Below, piece after piece: positions 1-12,221 of a DNA stretch of 64,000 nucleotides (within the stretch, counting starts at the first letter, position 1; each line of letters begins with the position of its first letter). The stretch lies in contig CM060734.1 of the NCBI GenBank assembly GCA_030704615.1, positions 12,958,001 through 13,022,000 on the forward strand, written 5' to 3'. The notes under the pieces are model-generated. The model was given only the letters and a program-made list of their open reading frames with translations, searched no databases and was not told the DNA's origin. The position numbers and the translations under genes were made by a program. Source of the stretch: Takakia lepidozioides (lineage: Eukaryota > Streptophyta > Takakiopsida > Takakiales > Takakiaceae).

Positions 1-145
1 GCTCCACCATGCTAATTATACTTCATAATGAATGACATATCTTACTACATGATTACGTCACTCATCAATCTTCCATCGGAATTGTGCCAAAGAAAAGAAG
101 ATTAATGTAAAATCCAAAGAAATAATAAGCATGAAATGGGAACAC

Positions 146-1296
146 TCACCCGGTACAATGGCAGCCAACATGATATGGCCTTTTTTTTATTGAAAGATAC
201 GGAGGGATGTTGTAATTCACCATGGTCACCGGCCAAATGGAATGACTACATGACTGGACAGAGCATGGGTTGACCCCATCCGAGGAGAAGCTGAGGCGGA
301 CATGTCGTGGGTCCTCCAAGAGAAAAGGCCACATCTCTTCAGTATGCCTCCATGCTTGTGAATCTTGTGGCCCGCACACCTTTCCCGGGGGGGCTTCGAT
401 GCGAGGCGTGCCATCTCATCAGTTGTGCCAATGAGGGGCTTCGGTAGTGTGCCTGCAGTCGCGGGATGATTGGAAAGTAATGCATTTTCTGGCACCATCC
501 CCATGTCGGCCTTATATCATAATCAGTGTCATTCATATCTGTAAGTAAAACCTTACGTCTTGTAGCGGTTGTAAAAATATAGAATGCAATATACAAGTGT
601 ATTGTGGCACGGGTATGCCTTGCTCGGGGTTTTCTTCCCTTGAACATCATCCCGATATCGGTCTTTGTTGCACTTTGGACACTTGATGAGTTTTGCATTC
701 TCTCCGTAGTACAGGGTTTTATCACATGGACATGCATGAAAAATCTTATAGCCCATCCCCACAGCATCCAAGGCTGTTCTTGCCTCTTTTCTTGATCGTG
801 GCATTCTCGGCTTCAAATGTGGGGCAAGGATGTAGTCCGCAATAGTCCGCATTATGGCAGACATACCCACATTGTCTATGCTAAACCGGATTTGCAAATT
901 CAGCAACAACAAGATGGTTGAAAGTCTACTCACTTTGGTCCCTTCGTATAAGGGAGTTTTGGCTTCTTTTTCCATGTCATTCAAAGAGTCTGCGTCCTCA
1001 TCTACCATCTGATGCATTAAGAGGTCCTCCATTGCTGCCACATCCTCATGCATAATTTCATTGTCATTGTTGTCCTTATCATCGGAGACCGCCATTTCAG
1101 ACGGGGTCGGGTCCCTTTGATACGCACCCCCCTCCGAAGGAACAAAATCCCGGTTTATGACAAGATCATGAACTTCATGAATTAACGTCGTGGGGTTGTG
1201 GAGGTTAGCTATTTCATGAGCATGAGCGGCATGAGCGGAGTAGCAATACAATCGGTTTTCATGAGCAGAAGTACAAATTTCGAAAATAAAAAACAT
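146..1296 (-). pseudogene. CACTA (En/Spm) transposase, TNP2 type, N-terminal fragment
   Basis: The transposase of CACTA DNA transposons binds the element ends and catalyses cut-and-paste movement. On the minus strand, 1296 to about 600 encodes an acidic N-terminus, then 'LYEGTKVSRLSTILLLLNL', then 'GYKIFHACPCDKTLYY' and the cysteine pair 'KCPKCNKDRY', in TNP2-family order. After an apparent intron (roughly 595-500) the match resumes with 'YFPIIPRLQAHY' and 'LMRWHASHR' (about 485-385). It shifts frame near 380 and continues with 'DPRHVRLSFSSDGVNP' and 'WPVTMVNYNIPPYL' to about 150. The rest, including most of the catalytic core, lies left of the window or is lost. Family members are usually 700-1000 residues; about 400 are left here. 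Family assignment is strong; exon boundaries are approximate. Confidence 0.8.
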
Positions 1297-1429
1297 TATA
1301 AAACATTAATTTAATGGAATGTGTCAGAAAAAACAAATATATTATTCGGCACCTTGAAGGGGAAATTGTAGTTTTGAGAGTTGTGCTCATGATATTTCGT
1401 CTTCCGCTCATGCCAATTCCCAGCGACAT

Positions 1430-1835
1430 GTGCAAAAATGGCGCCGAATTTCGCGGTAATAGGGTCCGTAACCGGAAAGAATCGCGACGTATTTCGCGGT
1501 AATAGGTCTCTCTGGCGAAAAATGGTGCCGAATTCCGCGGCTATAGGTCCCCTCATGACAGGTGTGTAAGCCCAAAATTTGGAAATGTGGCGCCGAATTT
1601 CGGTACATGGTGCCGGGGATTGCACAGATGTTGGGCAGTTCTAGGCCATGTAACTGGAAATTCGGCGCCATTTTTCCAGACATCGTTCCCGAGCATGTTC
1701 GGACTTAGCCAGTTTTCGGCCCAAAATAGGTAAATTCGGCGCCATTTTTCCAGACACAGGGGTACCAGTGCATGTTGGGACTTAGCCAGTTTTCGGCCCA
1801 AAATAGAGAAATTCGGCCGCCATTTTTCCAGAAAT
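1430..1835. repeat. Degenerate repeats upstream of the CACTA transposase
   Basis: Three head-to-tail units begin at 1658, 1732 and 1809 (period 74-77 bp). Each opens with AAATTCGGCGCCATTTTTCC; the first two carry a CTTAGCCAGTTTTCGGCCC block near their 3' end, and the third is cut short. To their left, at 1436-1550, the same GGCGCC core occurs in the opposite orientation, mixed with CGCGGTAATAGG-type words. Short repeats in both orientations next to a transposase 5' end resemble the subterminal repeats of CACTA elements. No terminal CACTA motif was found, so the link is inferred. Confidence 0.6.
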
Positions 1836-3770
1836 GGCCCCACAACTGCTTCTGTTGGATCTCAGTTTGAATGGAATATTGCCTCATTCCAAGAGTTTTG
1901 GGGTGCATTTCATTACACTGCAAAAAAAAATCTGATACATGAAAATGCAATTGAAAATATCCATATGGAGGATTCCCTTTGCCTCATCAATGATTTCTGG
2001 AATCCCTAAGGAGGAGTTTGTGCAGCTCGTTGACGCTCAACGCCGGTGCATGAATAAAGTCATCAATAGTCACGTTCATCATCAACCCCTTCAGGTAAAT
2101 GTAATACAGATGCTTGCACGGATAATCTTTGAACCCTTCTTTGCTTCCATCAACGAGAAGTCCGTACAATTGCAAGTCGGCTCCACTCCAATCGTAATTG
2201 TGTATACATCGTCGCGTACAGCCGAGCCGGCCGTTGCCATCCGATAAACACGCCCAAGGCCGGGTGGAGGTACGTCCACGGAGCTCTGAATAGTGCAAGC
2301 CATCCCAAGAGCATTGGCAATCCGAGTCTCATTCAACTTGTTGGGAGGGTGTCGTCTCTTCACTCTTCCGAATCGCATTGTGGGATGTGCAGAATTGTCC
2401 AATCCGTCTCTACTGGACCGACCAGTCTGCAATGGCTGGGTCTGAGGAACTGGAAATGCGTGGGCCGGGACGTCTGTGCGTTGCACCATTCGAAATCCTG
2501 CTGCAGATAGAGCATCTGCCTCATTCTGAGAGAGGCTGCAACCTGGTGCAACAGGCCAGACGCCCGGAGGCTCCGGCATTCCCTAAATCCCGTATTTGGG
2601 CTTGCCAAATACACAGGTCATTATGTCGTGCCTACAGAACCAAAACGTCTGCGTTGTGGCGTGAGCAAATGTGGGAGTCAAAAATCTGCCACTGAAACAA
2701 GGTGCAGGTACAGCACCGTGTGGGTTCCTCCGAATCATCTCACCACAGCGTGCTCTCGTATCCACCCGACTGGCGCAGCACTTCCCTCGAAATGCCGGCA
2801 ATGTCCTTGCAATTCTCCACTGTGACTCTGACACTCTTGTCTCCACAATGGGTATGTTGTACTGCATTACCACAGATGGCTCATTATGTTCCTCGGGCAC
2901 GTGCCCTGTGCTCAAAGGAGATGGCGATCTTGAACGTGCAGGACTTGCGGTGCTCGACGAGACCTCCTTGGGCAACATCATGGGACCACGAGGGAGAGTG
3001 CGAATATTCTTGTCAGCTCGCCATGAATCCTCTTCCCCGCCAGGTGCCTCGTCAAGTCTTCGTCTCACTGGACGGGTATGAACATCTCCTTCCAAATGTT
3101 GGCCTCTTCGAAGCAATGGCGTGTCCCGAAGGCCCTCTCGCAAGGCCGCCACCCACTTCCGAGGATTCTTCGATCTGGAGGCAGTCCGCATCAGCATTTC
3201 CTGCCTGTCCGGCCCCAAGCCCCACTGTTTCCCTTTCAAGAACTCGTTGTACCTGCATTGATGCATAATTGACCTCACAATGTCCTCTGTTGTGGCAGTG
3301 AGGATGACCACCAGATGCGCCGCAGAGGAGGCATGCCAGGAAGAATGCACTGATTCGGCCATGTTTGTCGTGGGCATGTCGGTGTCGGAGTCGAGACACA
3401 TTTCCTGCACAAGCACATGTTGAGGTTACAAGCAAGTTACAAATAATGCCAAGAATAATATTCAACGGGACGCGAATTCGTGCAACTCACCTCCCGCATT
3501 TAGTCGCCGAACTGGAGGAAACGATAATGCCACCATGCTAGCCAATTGACCATTGCTCCCTCGTCTGATTTCCTTACAGCACCTGACGATGTCCACCAAG
3601 CCCGTATACATGCAAACTGTGTCTTTGCATCATCCAAGGTGGGAGCGCGCTTCCACGCAAGACACATGGAACGGTGCTCCTCTCTGAAATCTGGCGCCAC
3701 GAGTCTGGTTGTGTACTACAAAAGGCTCTGCAGAAAATGGAACCCACAAGATCTCTCCTTGCCATCCATG

Positions 3771-3779
3771 GGAACATTG
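3771..3779. repeat. 9-bp target duplication, left copy
   Basis: GGAACATTG immediately left of the Mutator-like insert. It pairs with 6044-6052. Confidence 0.85.
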
Positions 3780-4017
3780 CAACGACGCTACCGCGTGAGC
3801 CTGGCGTGTGAGCGTGTGAGCGTACGCTCACACAATGGTGATGTGGCATGAGCCTACGCTCACAACGCTGACATGGCACTGGTGTTGATGTGGCGTGAGC
3901 CCACCCAAGGTCGTGCCACGTCACCACAAAGATGGTGGGCCTATAACCGTGGAGCCTATAACTGTGGGATTTCACCATCTGAAGGTGAGATGGGTTAAGG
4001 GTTTAGGGCGTCCACAG

Positions 4018-4178
4018 ATATCAACCTTGTGTTAACACGAGGTTGATTTCAGAAAACTTGAAATGAACCTTGTATTAACACGAGGTTGATATCCTAGAAC
4101 TGAAATCAACCTTGTGTTAACACGAGGTTGATTTCAAGTTCTCGAAATCAACCTTGTATTAACACGAGGTTGATTTCC
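4018..4178. repeat. Four tandem palindromes centred on TGTTAACA/TATTAACA
   Basis: Copies at about 4018-4049, 4061-4092, 4102-4134 and 4144-4177. Each is a near-perfect inverted repeat of about 30 bp: ATCAACCTTGTGTTAACA followed by its approximate complement CGAGGTTGATTT. Spacers are about 10 bp and differ in sequence. Each copy could fold into a hairpin. Confidence 0.85.
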
Positions 4179-4337
4179 GAGAATGTTCATTTGAATGTGA
4201 CTTCATGTATTTGCAAATGAACAAATGAGTTTGAGGAACGAATGCAACAAATGGTAGACGCACGCACAACAAGATCGATGACGTGACATACACCGACAGA
4301 CATACGACTTCATTTTATTTTTTATTTTTTATTCTCC

Positions 4338-4810
4338 TTGGGGGGTGATGCAAATCAACCTTGCATTGACGCAAGTTTGATTTGAAAAATGAAAGCATCA
4401 TTTTTTGAAGATTTTATTTATTTATTTTTATTTTTATTTATTTATTTATTTATTTTTCCCTTCCCTGCGGGGGGTGATGCAAATAACCTTGCGTTGACGC
4501 AACCTTGATTTGAGAATGAAAGCATCATTTTTTGAAGATTTGTTTCTTTTCCCTCCTTGGGGAGTGATGCAAATCAACCTTGCATTGACGCAACCTTGAT
4601 TTGAGAAATGAAAGCATCTTTTTTTGAAGATTTTTTTTTTTTTCCTCCCTGGAGGGTGATGCAAATCAACTTTGCTTTGACGCAACCTTGATTTGAGAAA
4701 TGAAAGTTTTTTTTTTTTTTTTTTTTTTTTAAATAAATTTCCTTGGGAGGGTGATGCAAATCAACCTTGCGTTGACGCAACCTTGATTTGAGAAATGAAA
4801 GCATCCTTTT
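4338..4810. repeat. Five-copy minisatellite with an internal palindrome
   Basis: Units of about 92-130 bp start near 4346, 4475, 4566, 4658 and 4752. Each opens GATGCAAATCAACCTTGC, passes through GTTGACGCAACCTTGATTTG, and ends in a GAAAGCATC block plus a T-rich tract of variable length. The CAAATCAA/TTGATTTG arms form an imperfect hairpin related to the array at 4018-4178. Confidence 0.85.
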
Positions 4811-6043
4811 TTTAGGACTGTTTTTTGCATTTTGTATGGTTGCTAGCCTTGTTGTTCTTCGTTTCGTGTCTTGCATTGCAAGTCTTGCCAACCTGTTCTG
4901 CACGATGTTTTTTCATAAACCGCAAAGACGCTTTAGGGCTTTCCTGGTGTTTGTCTGGAAAACGTCTATCAATGAAAAGTGGATGTGAATTGGGGGGAAG
5001 GAACTTCGTTAGAACAAATTCAATGTCCTTCGTGTTCATTACGCAACAGGACATTGTACTCTCTGAAATATCCTGTGCCCGTGGACAAAAACCATCCACA
5101 AACCACCCGTGATTTCTCATCCGACCAAGATTTGGATGAGGGATGAGACTTCTCGGGAATTAAAGTTGGCAAATCTGGGGCGTGGTAGTCGCCTACAGTT
5201 CCGCGGAAATAGGTGGCATCCGCGGAATTAGGTCCTGCATGTCGCGGCCCTTTGCCTTGAGGGCAGGGGGTCGGGACACATGAGGGGCTGCCCCTGTGGT
5301 GGGGGCAGCGGCAGCGATAGGTATGGGGGGCTGAAGCACCCTTGAGTGCCCAAGGCACTCAAGGAGGCGGAGGCGCTCACTAGGTGGAGCCCCGCACACC
5401 GGGTTGCGGTGGAGGTGGCTCCACAAGGGGTGGTGGTAGCTTAGTGGGACTTAGTGGGGGTGGCATAGGACTCACCATGGGGGTGGAGACCTCGAGGTGG
5501 GAGTCGTGGGGAGTCTTGGGACTCATCACGGTCCATTGGGGCCGCGGTGAGTGGGCCAAGACTCACCGCGACTCACCACCGGGAGTCGAGGGTTTTCGTG
5601 GTGGTTCGCCATAAAATGGCATGGCTGGTTATGAAACCCCCGCGGACAGCTACAGAAGTATATATAGGGAGTAGTAACCCCGAGAACGGTGCAAGCCCGT
5701 TGGTGACCAAAAAACTAGTGAGTAAGCGAGCGAGCCGGAAAGCGACCAAAGAGTGGGGAGCTGTTCCGGACTGCCATCTACCAAAGGGAATTCTCCTAGT
5801 CCCAAATAGGTGGAGGGTTTAGAGGGAAGCGGAAGGGGACCGTTATGTCCCGGTGAGCAGCCGAAACTCCAAGTTGGCCCGGCGGCCAGGTTGGGAGTCA
5901 GGCGCGCGCATCCAAGCGAGTAACTATGACTTGAAGGGGAGTTTACCGAACTGAGGTGTGCGACACTGCACATGGGAAACCTTGCTGATGTGGCGTAAGC
6001 CTAGCTGGGCTCACTCGGCCAGGCTCATGCACAAGCATTCCCC

Positions 6044-6052
6044 GGAACATTG
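6044..6052. repeat. 9-bp target duplication, right copy
   Basis: GGAACATTG immediately right of the Mutator-like insert. The bases beyond it continue the interrupted transposase frame. Confidence 0.85.
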
Positions 6053-6774
6053 GGGTCTTGCCCATACACCCTTCGGATGGCAGCCCAATTTGCTTGTGCG
6101 TTGTCCGCCATGAAACCACGGAAATTGGGAGGGGACAATCCCGCCTTGGCCATCTGTTCATTTATTCCCTGCCAAAGAAGCATCTCCGATTGTGTGTCCT
6201 CTCCTTTCATCTCACAAATAGCAATTGTCATTAGCATCCTGCAGTGGGTGTCGTAGACATGTGCACCCATTGTCACCCACTGGTGATTTGTAATTCGCTT
6301 GATATGGTCGAACATGACCCAACTGTTTGACAAGTCCCCACTCGTCATCCTGTCGACCAGTTCGACGCCGTTGCCAGGTCCACACGTGGACATTTTGAAT
6401 ACGAAACAACGATCTGCCTCAGTCCCTTGTCCTGGAAACCTACTTCCATGAATGTAGTCATATCCACATCGTCGCTTCACCTCCAGAATGGAGTGCATAT
6501 CCGAGCCACGCCCAATTTTTTGTTTGCATGAGACAATGTGGTTTTGGACATTCGGTGAACATACGTGGGACACCGACTCTAGCAACGCCTCCATTTCCTT
6601 CTCATCGAGAGGAACTCTATCGGAGCCGTCTTCCGATATAATTCTGGCCAAGGCCATCTTATGGGCGAATTGGAGCTGTATCTGTTTGGGTTTGGCACCC
6701 GGTCTCAACTTAACCTCCTCCTGAACGAGTTGCTCTGCCTCGTGGGCAGCCTCCCGCAAGTTCCCCCTCGCCAA

Positions 6775-7153
6775 TTTGTGACAATGAGAACCAACTTTAA
6801 TTTAATCAATCAAATTATAAAATTATAGAATTTAGATTATTAATTGATTTAAATTCTTTATTACTTTTTTGGCAAAATGGAAGCCATTGTTGTCATACAT
6901 ACTAGCAACCACAAGGAGAAACAAAGTTGACATGTACAGGGGAGTACAAGCCCTGTAAATCATCTTACAAAATTCCAAATTGGACAAGCATCCCAACGGA
7001 TGCCTCAAAGTCTATGTGGAGAAAAAATTAAGCAAACCCACACAAAGGCAGAAGTTCTTTAGTACTACTACAGTTCTGGTACTACTAAAATGAAGGACTC
7101 TATTTACAACTAACGAGTGCAATACTCCTTACAACTGCATTTGGCCAACAACT
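6775..7153. other. AT-rich spacer, no gene seen
   Basis: AT-rich DNA between the transposase pseudogene and the X-like third ORF. No motif or coding pattern is recognisable. The 5' break of the X-like fragment probably lies here. Confidence 0.5.
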
Positions 7154-9290
7154 TTGAAACGAACTTGGTCACCACACACCCGAAGATTCTTCATGAGATT
7201 GCCAACATCCGACAACATTCCATTCAGTGGTCTAGAAAAGGAGAATTTAATCAGAGCAGATCTTGAGCAGGAGCAATTACATGCGGCACACAAACATCAA
7301 CTCTACCAAATGCAAGTTCAGCATGAGAGGAATTTGCAAGCAGAGAAACTGCTTAATTCTGGATTGGTAGCAGCCAATCAGAAACTTGTCATGCAGTTTG
7401 CCACCCTGACAGCTAAACTGGAACTGGCTGATGAGGAAGTCAACAAGCAAACCGAGAGGTGTGCATGGGCGAAGGCAGAGGCAAGGGACCAGGGAAAACT
7501 CATTGCAGACATGAAGGATACTCTCTGTCGTAATGAGGATACCACTCAACAGTTGAAACGCCTCAATGACAAGAAAGACCAGTAACTTTTAGAGTTGCGT
7601 CAAAAAGTCATAGTAAGGGATAACGAACTTTCTGTGAGTGAAAGGGCGTAGAAGGAAGCCAATAATCTGTCAGCTGCCTATGCAGCTCTGGTCGATCCTC
7701 ATGCGAAGAGAATGGAGAGTTTACAACAGCAGTTGGAAGAATACAAGCTCAAGGAGGAGCAGGGTATCCGAAGTGCTACGCAGGACTTGGTGGACAACCA
7801 CCTCTTACAGGAGTGGTTGACACAAGGGCCAGTGGAAGGAAAAGCACCTAGGAAATTGACTCAAGATGAGATGAATTATGATCTCAGGCAAGGGGTGCAG
7901 AATATTGCCACAACAACTATAGACAATGTCTATAGTCGGATAGCCGAGTTGCAGGAGGATGTAGAAGAACTTCAGACTCAAGTGGATGAGTTGAGTTCCA
8001 ACATTGAGAAGAGGGCATTTGTTCCGGAGGAACAGCTACTGGCCACTTACTTGCGGGCAAAGACTTTGGTCTTTCAATTTCCAGCACTAGAAGTACAGGC
8101 TTTGCCAGCACAAGGAGGGGTTGTGTCAACATCACAACAGCCACTTCAGGTCGCCAGTGTGGATACCATGACACAGCTGCAAACAATACCTGCTGTTTGG
8201 GGTGACTCTTCTTTTAAACCACCTAGGATTGCTGCTGATTTTGAATATAGCAATGTCATGGTTCTTCCCTTCAACCATATTCCCTTGGTTATGGATTTGG
8301 TTTGGAAGGAAATGGGTCCTCCCGAGTCCTTGGCACATTATTACCAACTTATGCGCATTTGGTTGCCATTGGCAACTCAGAACAAGGTACTTCCATCAGA
8401 TAGACCCATTGAGGATCACCATTTTGCACGTTGTTAGGCTGAGGCAGGAACAATGCTCAGGGAATTACTTGCCTTCCAGGTCATTCACGGGTTCATGTAC
8501 ACCAAGACCAGGGAAGTTCCTAGTCTTGTCATGGGCTGTGGAACATACTATGTTGTTTGTTTTGTTTTACGCTACCACACAGAATAGCAAAAAATGCAGA
8601 TGAGGTACCAGACTTATTCCAATGGGGAGCATTAGACATTACCTCCAGTTCCAGACCACAAGTACCTGTATGATGTGAGGCTCATGCTTCACGTCCGGGA
8701 TAAACAACTTTATGACTGGTTCTCTTTTGCTCTGAAGGATTTAGCCGAACTGGACTGGGAAGATCACATTTTCCCCAAAGGGCATGAGGCCAGGAAGTGG
8801 CTGGTTACATTTTTCAAAAGGTGATAGGCACGCCACTCAGTTACACAGATGAGGAGCTACGGGCGTATACTAATCTTGCCTGACAGAAGGTGGCACAAGT
8901 ATTCATGCAGGGTATTCCAGACATGGTAGGCATACATGGTATGCCAGTCAAACTTCCTGCAGTGCAGCCGAAGGCCAGGAAACAGAAAGAACAGCGGGGG
9001 GACAGTGACTCTAATACCACTGGTTCTTTAGATGGCATTTTTTGACATGGCTGAGGACTATGAGAAAGCAATGCAGGAGAAGAGACGACGAGGATCTCAT
9101 ATGCCTGAGAAATTGCCACCATATCAACCCAAGACAGGACAATCTGCTCCACCAAGTCAACAGCCATCCCCGCTAGCCAAAGACAAGGCTCGGGCTCATA
9201 CACAGAGCCCTCATAAAGACTCTCATTAGCATACAGGTGCCAAATTTCAAAGGTTTGCTGGCCCCAAGCAATAAACCGTGAGGGCACAGC
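7154..9290 (+). pseudogene. Third ORF of an old X-family retrotransposon (C-terminal half)
   Basis: Decayed relative of the C-terminal half of the third ORF at 42657-46870. Shared blocks in order: 'LYQMQVQHE' with a long coiled coil, 'EANNL.AAYA', 'AKRMESLQQQLE', 'QNIATTTIDNVYSRIAELQED', a proline/glutamine-rich hinge, 'PFNHIPLVMDLVWKEMGPP', then a basic tail rich in S, P and R. Stops and frameshifts occur near 7583, 7650, 8436 and 8590 and beyond. It ends just before a purine-rich tract and an LTR, as in family X. The function is unknown. Everything upstream (LTR, Gag, Pol) is missing. Confidence 0.75.
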
Positions 9291-9310
9291 TTTTTGAAAG
9301 GGGGGTATAA

Positions 9311-10031
9311 TGTTATAGGGCTGTCTGGGACTTAGACGATTTAGGGGTTCTGTGGGGTACCCTTAATTTTGCGCAGACATGGCTCTGCTGCCATGAACAG
9401 ACACAGGTGAGCACAGGCCTTAAGGTGCGGCAGACACAGGCCCACATAGGCAGTAGTCACAGACTTACACAGCCTATCACAGGGTATCACAGGCAAGACG
9501 GGTACGACAGCTGTGACCTCATAACTGTGCGGTCATAGCCCGATACAACCGCACATTGTTTGTGCACCCCACTTTGTTTTTTTTTTAATGTCAAAATGGG
9601 CCAAACTATGGAGAGAGCATCACTTCTGGGGCGGAGAGAGCTTGATACCTGCAAGTGGTAGAGATGTTACTATAGGGTAGAATAGAGACACCATTGCTTC
9701 GGCCTGACATATAACAGTTATTAATACGATTCCTACTTCATACTCATACTGTGTAGAGAGACCTAAGTGAAGCTGTGGAATGTATGCTTAAGTTGTAAAG
9801 ATGGAACTTGGTAAATAACAGAAACAATTTGATACTTAATCTTAGATAGTAAGGTAACATACTAAACATGAATGCAAGAAGGAATAGATATAGGAAAGCA
9901 CCCCCATGATACACTAGGTGTAGGTCATGATTGATTGTTCTGAGCGGGCTGAGTACTTAGAGATTTCTAACTCTTCTAACCTAGAGTTTCCACCCCGGAT
10001 AGCTAAGGGATAGGAGAGTAAAAGCCGCTCA
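9311..10031 (+). repeat. Old X-family LTR
   Basis: Starts TGTTATAGGGCTG after the purine tract GAAAGGGGGG and ends with GTAAAAGCCGCTCA. It follows the X LTRs at 41584 and 46909 along its length: a GTACCCTTAATTTT block, a CACAG-rich repeat zone, and the ACTTAGAGATTTC...AAAGCC end. At 721 bp it is shorter than the X LTRs (920-1013 bp) because its CACAG zone is shorter. Confidence 0.8.
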
Positions 10032-11830
10032 ATAAGAGGCTGCATCCTGTTTTTGTGTCAGCATGGAGTCTGGCGGGAATCAACAAAGCTGGGGCAGGAG
10101 CAGTGAGCAGCAGGCAAGGGCGGTAAGGAATTATGAGCGTAACAAGGCTCCTAGGATATATGCGAAGTGGTAGCACCGGATAGTAGCTTTTGCAACACCA
10201 TCAGACTTTCCTTGGAAGGTAGAGACGGAGTTGAGAGATGGAGAGTTGTGATGAAGAGGACGATTGTGGAGGAGGATTGATTCTGATGTAGATTGAAGGA
10301 GATTTCCCTTCTTTTTTGTTCAAGGAGGAGGGCTTCATGAGCATCACCAGCTCTCCAAACATAGTGGAAGTGGAGTCTGATACAAGTGAGGAGACTACCA
10401 CCAGTGAACAGTCAGAATCTGATAATGATGAATGGCACAGTACCTTAGGAGATGACTTGATTGATGATTGGGATGTGCCACAAAGAGAAGAGGAGTTGAG
10501 AAAGGCCATAGATGTGACTGAAGGCAGAGGAGGTGTTGGAGGATCAAGGTTTAGCAAGTCTCCTTGAAGAAGAAACTGCAAAGGGAATGGCCTCATCCAT
10601 TGTTCATGAGGCACATGCTAAGGCCTGGGAAAGAGAGCTTGTCAATTCTGCATTTGACATTGAAGATGATTTCTATGATTGGAACATGATCACCTCTAGG
10701 GAAGAGAGGATGCGAATGGAGGCTCACATCTTCACTATCAACAGTTTGGAATCTGAAGAAGAGCATGAGGCTGAGGTGAGATGGCAGAGTCTGAAGACCA
10801 GACTTACATTCAGCCAGCAACTGTCATCTGAGCAAAGGGCAGGGCTGGAGAAGCTACTCAGAAGAAAACAACATTGTTTTGCCCTATCTAAGGCTGACAT
10901 GGGGTTCTGCTCTATTGTAGAACATGTCATCGATACGCAAGGCTTTCCTCCTTGCAAAAGTTATCCCAGCAGGCTTTCAGAGTGGGAAGAGAATGAGGTG
11001 CAGAAGCAGATAGAATCACTGATTGCCTTGCGTGAGAGTAAATCTGAATTTTCATGTCCTATCACCATGCCTCCAAAGAAGGATGGCTCAAGGCGATTTT
11101 GTGGGGACTATAGGTCGGTCAACAGTCTAACCAGGCGAGACTCTTACCCCATGCCTTTAATTCAAGATGTGAATTAGGCAAGGCTGAGTGGTTCTCAGCT
11201 TTGGATCTACAGAGTGGTTTCTGGCAGATAAAGATGGATCCTAGAGATGTCAAGAAAACCGCCGTAATCACCAAGAGAGGTTTGTATGAATGGTTGGTGA
11301 TGCCTTTTGGTTTGAAGAATGCCACTGCCATTTTTCAGAGAGCTATGAACACCATTCTGGCTACTGAGATTAAGGAGTGTGCAAAAGTGTTTGTTGATTA
11401 TGTCAATGTTCATAGTGAGTCTTGGGAGTTGCACGTTCAGCACTTGAAAAAGGTGTTGGAAAGGCTTGAGGGTGCTAACTCAAAATTGAATCCAGATAAA
11501 TGCAACTTTAGGAGCAAAGAACTGGTATTTCTTGGACACATAGTGTCTGCAGAAGGGATCAAGCCGGACCCAAACAAAATTGCTGCTATCCAGCACTATC
11601 TTGTGTCTAAGAATGCTACTGATGTAAGGGTATTCGTGGGGATCTGTGGGTACCACAGAATGTATGTTGAGGGTTTTTCCATCATTTGTGTACCTCTCTT
11701 CCACCTCACCAAGAAAGATGTTGTCTTTAAGTGGAATACTGATGCTCAGAATGCTTTTGAGTCATTGAGATTGCGCTTGTTGACTGCCCCAGTGCTTGCT
11801 CGTCTTGATTTTTCAAAACCTTTTATTCGC
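10032..11830 (+). pseudogene. Ty3/gypsy Gag-Pol fragment with dead reverse transcriptase
   Basis: Remains of a different Ty3/gypsy element. 10063-10530 is weakly Gag-like: it starts 'MESGGNQQSW' and has an acidic Ser/Glu-rich part near 10316-10480. 10533-11177 carries an N-terminal reverse-transcriptase part ending 'MPPKKDGSRRFCGDYRSVN'. After a frameshift near 11175 it continues 'SALDLQSGFWQIKM', 'LVMPFGLKNATAIFQRAMN', 'FVDYVNVHS', and 'FLGHIVSAEGIKPDPNK' to the RNase H connection. The usual catalytic Asp-Asp pair reads Asp-Tyr here, so the enzyme would be inactive even without the frameshift. The fragment ends abruptly at 11830, where the Tat-like LTR starts. Confidence 0.8.
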
Positions 11831-12221
11831 CTTTTGGTACCATTCTCGAGTAGAATAATGACTCCAGCACAGCGTATGGCTGATGTTGTCTTTGGTGTTA
11901 TGTTGTGTTCTAATTTTGTTTTGATGTTAAGAAGCTACAAGTATGGATGTTAGTTTGTTCAACTGTAATTCGAAGTATATCTGTTTTGGTTTTGATTAAA
12001 TGTTTGCTTTACAATTGAGAAAAAAAATCTCAATGTGTGGTCTATTATGATCAATCAGACCATTGATTATTGATTTGTATGATCCCGTCATTTGAATATA
12101 CTCATCCTAGTGACAATAGCATAGATACCCTTGTTCCTTGTTGTTCTCCCCGTGTTCGATCCCGATCCACTAGGACATTCTGTATTAAATCAATCAGTAG
12201 ATAAACAAGCTATTCAACATT

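Larger units (their letters stand above)
3780..6043. mobile_element. Non-autonomous Mutator-like element (2264 bp)
   Basis: Inserted into the transposase pseudogene. GGAACATTG stands on both sides (3771-3779 and 6044-6052), a 9-bp target duplication typical of Mutator-like elements. Removing the insert and one copy puts the host reading frame back in register. The ends are imperfect inverted repeats: the left has GCGTGAGCCTGGCGTGTGAG, and the right, read in reverse complement, has GCATGAGCCTGGCCGAGTGA. I see no transposase inside. The interior holds two palindrome arrays, a GC-rich part with CCGCGGAAATAGG words (5204-5230), and a G-rich stretch (5380-5640). At 5656 there is TATATATAGG, possibly a captured promoter-like piece. 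Confidence 0.85.
1987..6774 (-). pseudogene. MULE-type transposase-like gene with SWIM zinc finger, interrupted
   Basis: A decayed transposase-like gene read right to left. 6774-6044 encodes the N-terminal and central part, including 'FRGFMADNAQANWAAIRRVY', which has the look of a DDE-fold strand with its acidic residue. Coding resumes at 3770 with a Cys/His segment 'ERSCGFHFLQSL' and 'IRAWWTSSGA..WLAWWHYRFLQFG'. An 86-bp intron follows (3405-3490, GTGAGT donor, GTGCAG acceptor), then 'PTTNMAESVHSSWHA', a second Cys-rich segment 'FWFCRHDIMTC', and a SWIM-type finger (CNC near 2170, CKH near 2120) followed by 'LYYIYLKG'. SWIM fingers are common at the C-termini of MULE and FAR1-type transposases. 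Breaks: a 2264-bp insertion (3780-6043), TAG at 3716-3718, and a frameshift inside the SWIM finger near 2135. The exact superfamily is uncertain; I recall relatives in mosses. Confidence 0.7.

Noticed and set aside
1918-1945. ACACTGCAAAA as a CACTA terminus
   Set aside because: The motif is not CACTA and lies in the wrong orientation for the minus-strand transposase.
5650-5672. TATATATAGG as a real promoter
   Set aside because: No coding region follows within the insert; a TATA-like word alone is weak.
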